From Apiosordaria backusii (Eukaryota; Ascomycota; Sordariomycetes; Sordariales; Lasiosphaeriaceae): 64,000 nucleotides of DNA. The notes under the pieces were generated by a model that worked only from the letters and a program-made list of their open reading frames with translations, made no database searches and had not been told where the DNA came from. Below are positions 22,101 to 31,993 of the stretch, piece after piece. The first letter of the stretch is position 1. The number at the start of each line of letters is the position of its first letter. The DNA lies in assembly GCA_030549205.1 (NCBI GenBank), contig JAUKTV010000018.1:607152-671151 (forward strand), given 5' to 3'. Made by a program: the position numbers and the translations under genes.

Positions 22101-22913
22101 TATCGTCTTTAATAGAACCTAAAATATTAAATAAGTCTAGAATTGTAGAAAATTAAAACCTTTTTATTACTTTAGCTTTATTATAAGCTAAGGATTAAAA
22201 ATCTATTTCTTTTATTTAATCCAAATTTAGAAGCTTAATAGTAATTTTTTTAGTCTTTTTTAATAATATTAAGCCTATATAACCTAACTTAATATACTAT
22301 TTTAATACTATTTAAAGCAATTTACTACAGTAGTCTATAATGGTATTAAAAATATTTTTAATAACCTTTTTAAATATATAGCCTTTTTAAACCTCTTTTT
22401 AATTAAATAAATTAGGGTTATTTAAACTATTAAAGCCTTCTTTAAGCTTATAGAGCTCTTTAATAGATCTATCCTAACTAAATCCTCTAAAGCTAAGGTT
22501 ATTTAAGCTATTAAGGCTTTCTATAAAACTAATAAAGCTCTATTCCTTTAAATATACCTTAATTATAGCCTTCCTTATAGCCTTACTTAAACCTTCTAAA
22601 CCTATAGGGCTTTACCTTTTAAATATTTAAATTAAAGCTAATAATACTATTACTATTTAGCTCTATAGACTTATTACTAAGCCGTTAAGGATTTAAATCG
22701 ACCTTCAAATAGCTATCCTTTTAAAATAAAGGCCTATTAAAAAGCTTTACTGTTAATTTTCACTTCTAGCTAATAACGTTAAAACTTACATTATAATAAA
22801 TAATAAGCCTTTTAACCTCCTATAATTTTAAAAAAAAGCTTAAAACCTTAAAATCAAATACCGCTATTAAAGCCTTATTAAACTTGCACAGTATTTCCTT
22901 TTTAACCTAACCG
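18335..22913 (-). mobile_element. Family B Ty1/copia element, reverse orientation, 5'-truncated, RIP-degraded
   Basis: The 3' LTR lies at 18335-19168, and the internal region runs to about 22913 on the minus strand. Its reverse complement matches the split family B copy: for example 22740-22913 matches about 29690-29900, and 19270-19500 matches 39660-39850. The match stops at about 22913, so roughly the first 2.1 kb of the internal region and the 5' LTR are missing. All frames are broken by TAA/TAG. The purine tract before the LTR (minus strand AAAGAAGGGG) is visible at 19169-19180. Confidence 0.85.
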
Positions 22914-22920
22914 ACAGCCT

Positions 22921-22973
22921 TACAGTTATTCTCCGATAGATTGTAGTATAATCCGTTAAAATTCCTATACAAA
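22921..22973 (+). repeat. 53-bp dispersed repeat, copy 1
   Basis: This sequence (core GATAGATTGTAGTATAATCC) recurs at 41141-41193 with only transition differences. A related GTACAATCCGTTGAAATT follows at about 22999. It sits exactly at the truncation edge of the reverse family B element, so it may be the end of another transposon that cut it. Confidence 0.65.
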
Positions 22974-23099
22974 GTTTAGCCCTACTTTAAAAATAGAGGG
23001 TACAATCCGTTGAAATTTTCAAAAGTACAATCTATTGATCTTTTTTATACTAAAATTGCTAATAAAACCATGTACGATAATCCAAATCTGCAGTGAATT

Positions 23100-25440
23100 T
23101 AGCAATTGCATTTATATCTTTATACGACAGTAGTATTATAGTCTATAAGGACTAATAAATTATAAGGTCTTTTAGTAATAAATATATTTAATAAGGTAAA
23201 CCTTTATTAAGCTAGTACTTTTTTAAGTATAATTGTATTGCCAGTATACTTATTATACTTTAGTATACATAATATCGTATAGGCAGTAAATTTAAAAGGA
23301 AGAAAAGTAAAAAAGGAAAAGGCAGAACGAACATATATAAAATTACAGTTAACTATAGAGATTCTTTCTAATAAATAAATTATATAATAGGCTATTAATA
23401 TACTTATTATACTATAGTATATATAATATTATTTAAAAAGCGAATTTAGAAAGAAAAAAAGTAAAAGAGGAAAAGGCAGAACGAATATATATAAAATTAC
23501 AACTAACTATAGAGATTTTTTTTAATAAATAAATCGTATAGTAAGCTGTTAATGTACTTATTATACTATAGTATATATAATATTATTTAAAAAGCAAATT
23601 TAAAAGGAAGAAAAGTAAAAAAAGAAAAGGTAGAATAAATATATATAAAATTATAGTTGACTATAGAGATTCTTTTTAATAAATAAATCATACGGTAAAC
23701 TATTAGTATACTTACTGTACTATAGTATATATAATATCATTTAAAAAGCGAATTTATAAGAAAGAAAGGAAAAAGAAAAAGAGGTAAAGTATAAAGATAT
23801 AAAAATCGCAGCTAATTATAGAGATTCTTTCTAATAAATAAATTGTATAGTAAGCTAATAGTATACTTACTATACTATAATATATATAATATCGTTTAAG
23901 AAGTAAATTTAATTATAAAAGAAGAGTTATAGTGCAAATTTATAACATTATAACTAACTATAGAGATTCTTTATAGTAAATAAATTATATAGTAAACTGC
24001 TAATATACTTACTATACTTTAATATATATAAAATCGTTTAAAAAGCGAATTTAAAAGAAAGAAAGGTGAAAGAAAAAAAGGCAAAGCATAAATTTATAAA
24101 ATTACAATTAATTATAGAAATTCTTTATAATAAAAAAATCAAACGGTAAATTATTAATATACCTATTATACTTTAATATATATAATATTGTTTGGAAAGT
24201 AAATTTAAAAAAAAGAAAGGTAAAAAAAGAAAAGGTAAAGTATAAATTTATAAAATTACAATTAACTATAGAGATTCTTTTTAATAAATAAATCAAATAG
24301 TAAGCAGTTAATATAACTATTATACTATAATATATATAATATTATTTAAAAAGTTAATTTATAAAAAAGAAAAGTAAAAGAAAAAAAAGTAGAGTGTAAA
24401 TTTATAAAATTGCAATTTATTATAAAACTTTATACTATAAAGATATTATATAATAAGTAAATTTAAAAAAAAAAGAAAGGTAAAAGAAGAAAATGTAAAT
24501 TGTAAATTTATAAAATTATACCTTACTATATATATTTTATATTAAAAATATATTATATAGTAAGTAAATTTAAAAAAAAGAAAGGTAAAAGAAGAAGAGG
24601 TAAAGTATAAATTTATAAAATTACAACTTACTATAAAGCTTTTATATTATAAATAAATTATATTGTAAACTGTTAATCTACTTACTATAGTTTAGTATAT
24701 ATAAAATCATTTAGAAAGTAACTTTAAAAAAAAGAAAGGTAAAAGAAAAAGAAGTAAAGTGTAAATTTATAAAATTGCAATTTACTATAGAAATTTTATA
24801 AAATAAATAAATTGTATAGTAAATTATTAATATACTTACAATACTTTAATATATATAAAATTGATTAGAAAGTAAATTTAAAACAAAGAAAACTAAAAGA
24901 AAAAGAGAAAAAACATAAATTTATAAAATTACAAATTACTATAGAAATTTTATATTATAAATAAATTATATAATAACATATTAGTATTTTTATAATATTT
25001 TAATTAATATAAAATTATATAATAAGAGAATTTAGAAAAAAGAAAAGTAAAAGAAAAAAAGGCAGAATATAGATTTATTAAATTACTATTAATAATAGAA
25101 ATTCTATATAGGAAATAAAATAAATTATATAGTAAACGAATTTAAAAAAAAGAAAGCTAAAAAAAAGAAAAGGTCAAGCTGATTATAAAAATTCTATACT
25201 ATAAATAAATCTAAAAGAAAAGATAGTAAAATATTAAATTGTAATTAATAATTAGTTTTATTACTAAAAAAAAAAGTTTTTATATAGTAAATACTTATAA
25301 AATAAAAAGGTAAAGTAAAAGTAAAAGAGTTATTAATTAAATTATTTTTAAAAGGTAAAGCTAATTATAGAGATTCTATATAGTAAATAAATCTTTAAAA
25401 AAAAGAAAGTAAACTATTAAAATATTAAATTATAATTAAT
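23100..25440 (+). repeat. Satellite-like tandem array, about 154-bp period
   Basis: The anchor ACTATAGAGATTCTTT (or a mutated form) occurs at 23358, 23512, 23666, 23821, 23963, 24117, 24271, 24424, about 24529, about 24635, 24788, 24944 and 25097. The interval is 153-156 bp except for shorter units of about 142, 105 and 106 bp. Each unit also carries a TACTTATTATACTATAGTAT-like block and an A/G-rich block (AAAGAAAGGTAAAAGAAG type). Units diverge toward the right end. No coding frame is shared between units. Confidence 0.88.
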
Positions 25441-25464
25441 AATTAGTTTTATTATTAAAAAAGA

Positions 25465-26300
25465 ATAAATTTATTATTAATCTTAATTAACAGGGTTTTA
25501 ATAAGGCTTATTAAATATTGTAAAAAGGTAATGCCAATTAACAAAATTACAATAAGGCTTATTAAATACGATAATAAAGTAATATAAAAAGTAAGGATTT
25601 TACCAATTTTTATTATAAGCCTTTATCCTCTATTAGTAAGCCCTATAAGCGACTATTATTTAATAAAATCCCAATTTAACGGAAACGATTCCAATACTCT
25701 TTTTATTATTAATCTTAATTAAAAGGATTTCAATTAGGTTTATAGAATACTATAAAAAGGTAATATTAATTAATAGAATTATAATAAAAATTATTAAAGA
25801 CTATAAAAAAGTAATATAAAAATTAAGGATTTTATTAAGTTTTATTATATTAAGCCTTTATCTTTTATTAGTAAGCTTATTAAGCGACTATTATTTAATA
25901 AAATCTTAATCTAATTAAAACTATTAAAATAACTTATTTATTATTAATACTACTTAAAAGGCTTTTAATTAGGTTTATTAAATATTATAAAAAAGTAGTA
26001 TTAATTAATAAAATTATAATAAAGATCATTAAAGATGATAAAAAAGTAATATAAAAAGTAAAGATTTTTTAATTTTTATTATATTAAGCCTTTATCCTCG
26101 ATTAGTAAGTTTATTAAGCGACTATTATTTAATAAAATCTTAAATCAATTAAAGCTATTAAATTTATTATTAATCGTAATTAATAAGGTTTTAATAAGGC
26201 TTATTAAATATAATAAAAAGATAATATAATAAATAAGGACTTTATTAATTTCTATTATATTAACCCTTTATCCTTTCTTAATAAGCCTATTAAATAACCT
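25465..26300 (+). repeat. Tandem array, about 235-bp period
   Basis: The block AAGCGACTATTATTTAATAA recurs with GACTATT at 25651, 25886 and 26120, and each unit begins with TTATTATTAATC plus a GG-TTTTAAT-AGG block. About 3.5 units are present, with mostly transition-type differences. It adjoins the 154-bp array but does not share its sequence. Confidence 0.82.
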
Positions 26301-26492
26301 AAATATATTAATTACTTTATTTCACTAAAATATAAACGTTATTTTATTCTTTAATTTATTTAACTTTATAATTACAATAATTATAAAAAAAGCAATTTCA
26401 ATTAAAAAGGTTTTAATTATAAAAAACTACATTAAGGAATTTATTGTACTTTTAAACTTAAAGACCTTTTTATTAATAATTTTTAAATTAAG

Positions 26493-26682
26493 TATAAATA
26501 TATAATAGAATATAGTTTATAATAAATAGATTTTTATTTTTGAAATAACTGCTATAAGCTTTTTATTTTTAAACTTTATTGAAAAGTTATAAATATATAA
26601 TAGAATATAGTTTATAATAAATAGATTTTTATTTTTGGAATAACCGCTATAAGCTTTTTGATTTTAAACTTTAATAAAGAGT
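26493..26682 (+). repeat. 95-bp tandem duplication
   Basis: Two copies of a 95-bp unit, beginning TATAAATATATAATAGAATA at 26493 and 26588, are nearly identical. They end about 30 bp before the family B element. Confidence 0.85.
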
Positions 26683-26715
26683 TATAACGAAATTTCTTTT
26701 AACTCTATTCTATTT

Positions 26716-27548
26716 TGTTAAACTAGGTCCCTGTGAGGCCTAGTTTACAGTAGGTAGCTACTATTATACTACATGGTAGAAGCTTAAGTAGGAAAGCCTA
26801 CCCGTCAGCTACCCGGCACTTGCCCGGCACCTTACTTCACTGCAGGGCTATTTAAAGGCCTATATCCCGCTAACCAGTAGGCCAAACTGCCTGTAATTTT
26901 ATATTTAGGCTACTAAGGCCCACTACTATAGGCAATATAAGTGGCCTAACCCTAACCCTACAATGACCTGTACTTTAGGTTAAGAGTGTCGGGTTTTGCA
27001 GCCCTTTTATATAGCCGTAAGTCGATTTTTAAAAAGCTGTAAACCATGCTAACTTAACTGCCTATAAGACCTATAGCTAACTACTGGGCTGGCTAAATTG
27101 GCCAAGAATTGGTAGGCCTATAGTTAAGTAGATATATTATTACTATACTAAATTATAGGCCTGTAGACCCTGTAAGTCAGAAGCTATAGAAGGCTTAGTA
27201 AGTAGTTTATAGGGCTTAGCAAACCTTAGGGTCAACTAAGCTATACTCTAGCCTATCTACCTACTAGGGTATACAAAGTACCGCACGTTAATCGGTAAGT
27301 ATATAGTAAAGGTTGAATATAAACTTTACTATAGAGATTATTATAGTAGATTTACAAAAGGCTAATACTATAATACAATTATTTACTTACTATATTTCTA
27401 TCCTATAGTACCTATAAGGTACTATATTCTAGTACTTTAGTATTAAGCTATAGATATTATATATAAAACTTCTGCTATACTATAAGCTAGTATATAAGTA
27501 CTAATTACAGGGCCTTTAGGCTTATAATTGGCTATACCTATTTTAATA
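26716..27548 (+). repeat. Family B 5' LTR
   Basis: 833 bp, starting TGTTAAACTAGG and ending TTTTAATA (ancestral CCAACA). It contains TATATAG near 27020, the block CCTAACCCTAACCCTA (26945-26960), which is two and a half telomere repeats, and is the least RIP-altered LTR of this family in the window. Confidence 0.88.
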
Positions 27549-30500
27549 GGTTATAAGCCTGGAAGATACTTAACTAGGTTATAGGCTTATAAGCTTAGGC
27601 TTAGAGCCTTCTATAAATAACAGCTTAGGCTATTATAGACTGTGCTATAAGTAGGCTATAAAATCACTGATTTTAAAGCCTATTTATCGAGGTAGGATTA
27701 TAAGGTAAATACTAAGCTTACCTTACCTTATTAGGTTTTCTAGGGGCCTATAAGGTTTAAATTTACGCCTGCTATTAAATTTATTATACCGTAAAGCGTA
27801 TAAAAATTAGGCCTAATAGGGCATTAAAGGCCTATAAACTATAAGCTTATAAAAGCTATAAATAGCCTTTTACCTTAACTGTAGTTAAGTAAGTAATTCT
27901 GTAAATCTTAAAGGTAGGTAAAAAAGTAAGAAGGTAAAGCGACTTTTTTAACTACTACTGCTATTGGTAGTTATAGTAATTTACTATATAAAATAGAGCC
28001 TATTTTTTAAGGCTTTTAAGCACTGTAAACCTAGTACTTCTTATTATATAAGCAAACTATAATTAAAGCCCTAGTTAAAAACAGTATTAAGCTAAGGTTT
28101 TAAAGCCCTATAGGACGCTTTAGTAGTAAGCGTATTAAGCCTTCTATAGATTTAATGCAAAATATAGGGCCTAAGTAAGGGTCTTCTAGAGGGAAAGAAT
28201 CAGTAGATTCTTACTATATATAGGCCTTTACTATTTAACTAAAGGAGCAAGAGGCTTAGATTCAATAGTTATAAGGTATTGTAACTAAAGTAGTAAAGTA
28301 AATTAAGCTTTTAATAGTAGCTTAAAGCATTCTAAAATAGCCTAAGGCTACTATAACTGCTCCTTTAATAATAGCTAAAGCTATATACTTAAAAGCTACA
28401 ATAGCCTACTAACTAAGGCTTAGGGCTAATAGTAGTTCTACTAAGGTCCTTTATACTACTATAGCTATTAAGATAATTAAAAAGGTCTATCAATTCCCTA
28501 CTAACTAAAGGCTTATAGGCTTTAAGAATTTCGATCTATAAAAATAGAGCCTAAATATTATACTACGTACTATCGATATAGCTACTTTTATAGAGGACCC
28601 TACTATAATAGCCTACTAAAGTAATACTGAATAGGCCTTATTATTAATATTACTTCGAAATAGTATAGCCTTAGACCCTTAAGCTTCTATTTTATAGTAA
28701 ATAAGCCCTATTAAAGCTTATAAACTGCTCGTTTAGAGGTATTTCTATAATATTAAATTATAGTAAAGGAACCTCTATAGAAAATACTACTCCCTAAACT
28801 TTTACTAATTTATAGACTTTTTAGTAGACTTTAACGTTAAGTTCTTTAATGTAATTAACTAGCTTATACTGGCCGATATCGATTTCTAAACTGTAAATTA
28901 AGTAAATTAATACCTATAGGCTATAGAAAAGAGCTTTCTATAGTAAACTAAAAGGTAACGAAGTATTATATAGACTATTAAAGTACTAGGCTAAAATATA
29001 AATACTATTGACTTAAGTTTCTTAATAGTAAACCTATTAAAAGAATAGTATATTCTAGCCTTTACTACTGTTAAAGGTATAGCCTATAAAAGTAAAGAAA
29101 GCCTTTTTAAAGGCATTAAAAAGAAGGTTTTTTTAAATAAAAAGCTTAAAAGTAATAACAATAGTAGCTCTAATAGCCCTAGTAACTCTCTTTAAAAGAA
29201 AAAAAAGAAAGGTTTTAAAAGGCTTAAAGGCCTTAAAAAAAGGCCTAAAGCTAAAGATTTATTTGCCTATATAGTAAGCTTTTATAATTTAACTTTAAAG
29301 GTTTTTAAAGACTTTAATAGTAACGATTATAATAAAGGTACCTATATAGTATTTATAAAGCTTATTAAAGATACTGAAAGTATTAAAAGTAAGGCCTTAG
29401 TAGTACTCTTTTTAAAAGATACCTTTCTATATAATACTAAGTCTATTAACTATATTATTAATAGTCGAAAATAGTTTACTAACTATAAACTTAATAATAG
29501 CTTACTAAAGACAATTTATATAGAAGGGGATCCTTTAACGCTTAAGGGCTTTAAAACTACTGTATTTATAGTACTTTTTTAAAAAGAACCTTTTAAATAT
29601 ACTAAGCTTAAGTTTAAAAATGCTGTATATATTTCTTAATTTAACATTAACCTTTTTAATAGTATACTATATTATAAAGTTAGCAGTTAGGTTAAAAAGA
29701 AAGTACTGTATAGGCTTAATAAGGCCCCGATAGTAGTATTCGATTTTAAGGCTTTAGGCTTTTTTTTAAAATTATAGAGGGTAGAAAGGCCTATTATTTA
29801 CTATAATATAAGTTTTAACGTTATTAATTAGAAGTAAAAATTAATAGTAAAGCTTTTTAATAGGCCTTTATTTTAAAAGGATAGCTATTTAAAGGTTAAA
29901 TTAGATCTTTAAAGGCTTAGTAATAGGTCTATAGAGTTAAATAGCAATAGTACTATTAGCTTTAATTTAGATGTTTAAAAGGTAAAGTCCTATAGGCTTA
30001 AGGGGTTTAAGTTTAATTGTAAAGAAGGCTATAAACAAAGTAGACCTAGAGAAATAAAGCTCTATTAGTCTATAAAAGGCCCTAATAGTTTAAATAACTC
30101 TGGCTTTAAAGGATTTAATTAAAATAGACTTACTAAAGAGCTTTATTAGCCTATAGAAGGCCTTAATAGTTTAGATAACCCTAGCCTACTTAATTAAAAA
30201 AAGGCTTAAGAGGGCTATATACTTAAAGAGGCTATTAAAAATATCCCTAATACTACTATAGACTACTATAGTAAATTACTTTAAATAGTATTAAAATAGT
30301 ACGTTAGGCTAGGTTATATAGGCCTAACATTACTAAAAAAGACCAGTAAAATTACTATTAGACTTTTAAATCTAAATTAAATAAAAAAAGTAGATTTTTA
30401 ATACTTAACCTATAATAAAGTTAAGGTAATAAGAAGTCTTTAATTTTCTACTATTCTAGACTTACTTAAGGTCTTAGGTTCTATTAATGGTAACATTTTT

Positions 30501-30954
30501 AAAATTAAGCCTATACTTTATAATAGGCTTCCTATAATATTAATTTTAATAGACTGAAAATCCCGGTTTAAATAGGCCTTTTACTTACTAAATACTAAAG
30601 GACTAACTGTACTAAGCGCTATTAAAGGCTTTTTTAAAGGCTTAAAGAATCGTTATAACTAGTACTATATTTATTTCTACTATAATAGTAGGAAAGAAAT
30701 TAATTATAAATTATAAGCTTAGTTTTCTATTAAAGGTATTAAATTTTCTACTTTTAAGCTCTATATTTACAAACAAAATAGCCTAATTAAACGTTTTATT
30801 AAAGTATTTTTAAACCAGTTATAGACTATAATAGTATTATTATAGCTCCTTTAGTATTTATAGTACTATATAGTATCTATAGTACTTAAATTAATTAACT
30901 ATATAGTAATTAGTAATAAAGATCTAACTCCTTATTAAACGCTTTATAATAAAT
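27549..30954 (+). pseudogene. Family B leader, gag and first part of pol, RIP-degraded
   Basis: This stretch follows the primer site and precedes the family A insertion. It holds no open frame, but the frequent TAA/TAG codons, the Lys-rich segments near 29200 and the correspondence with 22740-22913 in the reverse copy fit gag and the protease/integrase part of a copia polyprotein. Individual catalytic motifs are too damaged to assign. Confidence 0.6.
30950..30954 (+). other. Target-site duplication TAAAT, left copy
   Basis: TAAAT directly precedes the family A 5' LTR and recurs at 37471-37475 directly after its 3' LTR. A 5-bp duplication is normal for copia integrases. Confidence 0.92.
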
Positions 30955-31633
30955 TGTTGAAATACAGCACTTAGTTGTGGACTTTACAGTGTATTTTGGC
31001 CTGTAACCTACAGGGCCAACAACAACCAATGGCTTGGAATCACAGCGCTCACCAACACTCTGCCACGGCAATCGCAGTAGTCTTCGGACCCCTGAAGCAG
31101 CCCGAAGCCCCAGGCGGTTAGCGCACTGCAACGGTGAAACGTTAGCGCCCTGCACCCTATAAACGGCTTCCGGCTAGCGCACTCAACAGTCAGACTTGGC
31201 CAGCCGACCAAGTCTGCAGCTAGCGGACTCAACAGGCATTCAGGCCCTGCAGCTAGCGGACTCAACGGGCATTCAGGCCCTGCAGCTAGCGGACTCAACG
31301 GGCATTCGGGCCCTGGAACGGAGAGAGGTTCGGAGAGCGATACAGGGCCGAAGACCTATAATAGGTCTTGTCCCTCGCGACTATTCACTGTAATATTTTC
31401 CTAGCTAATAAGTCAATTCAATATACTGGTTCACCACATCTTACAGTGCCTCACAAGCCTATGTTACAGTGCCTACCTTCTATATATTGCAGGGCGTCGC
31501 CCCTGTAATCCATATTCCTTCAGTGCTCAGTCACTGTCGTATGCTGCAGACAAAGCCCTCTTCGCTCTCAGTGTTCTGCGCCGTTCCCTGCACAGGTCTA
31601 TACCTATAGGCCTGTGAGACACCTATCTTAACA
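30955..31633 (+). repeat. Family A 5' LTR
   Basis: 679 bp, TGTTGAAATAC...ATCTTAACA. It contains TATAAA at 31158-31163, a 9-bp-stem inverted repeat (CAGACTTGG at 31191-31199 with CCAAGTCTG at 31208-31216), and three 33-bp direct repeats starting GCAGCTAGCGG at 31216, 31249 and 31282. The same LTR recurs at 36792-37470. Confidence 0.96.
31216..31312 (+). repeat. 33-bp tandem repeats inside the family A LTR (three copies)
   Basis: Units begin at 31216, 31249 and 31282. The RIP-degraded full copy also has three, whereas the solo LTR at 60717-61363 has two, which explains its 32-bp shorter length. Because 33 is a multiple of three, both strands show short open frames here; I regard these as by-products. 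Confidence 0.88.
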
Positions 31634-31645
31634 GGTTATGAGCCC
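31634..31645 (+). other. Primer-binding site, half-tRNA-iMet type
   Basis: GGTTATGAGCCC follows the LTR directly. It is complementary to the anticodon arm of initiator tRNA-Met (GGGCTCATAACC), not to a tRNA 3' end. Drosophila copia and yeast Ty5 use such a cleaved half-tRNA as reverse-transcription primer; here this is inferred from the match. Confidence 0.72.
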
Positions 31646-31726
31646 GGGCTTACACTGCCCAGGTGAATTTCTTTGTCTTGCAGCCTCTGCAATAACACCT
31701 ATCCTGTAAGCCCTATTTATTTTAGG

Positions 31727-31974
31727 CCACCGAAGACCTAAGAAACAGCGTTCTAGCACTTCCAACAGTGCTTTTACTTCCCTCTCAGGCGCCAAAGACC
31801 TGAGAAACAGCGTTCTAGCACTTCCAACAGTGCTTTTACTTCCCTCTCAGGCGCCAAAGACCTGAGAAACAGCGTTCTAGCACTTTCAACAGTGCTTTTA
31901 CTTCCCTCTCAGGCGCCAAAGACCTGAAAAACAGCGTTCTAGCACTTCCAACAGTGCTTCTACTTCCCTTTCAG
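31727..31974 (+). repeat. 62-bp tandem repeats in the family A leader (four copies)
   Basis: The motif AGACCT at 31734, 31796, 31858 and 31920 marks four units of exactly 62 bp, each with an AACAGCGTTCTAGCACTT block. They lie between the primer site and the Gag-Pol start. The RIP-degraded copy has only two units, and this alone accounts for nearly all the length difference between the two elements. Confidence 0.93.
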
Positions 31975-31993
31975 GCCTTCGACCTCCCTTACT

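Noticed and set aside
13691..30954. CRISPR-like arrays in the tandem repeats
   Set aside because: Units are contiguous without unique spacers, and the host is a fungus.
31008..31393. Short frames on both strands of the family A LTR with repeated LQLADSTGIQA-like peptide
   Set aside because: They come from the 33-bp DNA repeats, a multiple of three, and recur identically in the other LTR. No evidence of translation.
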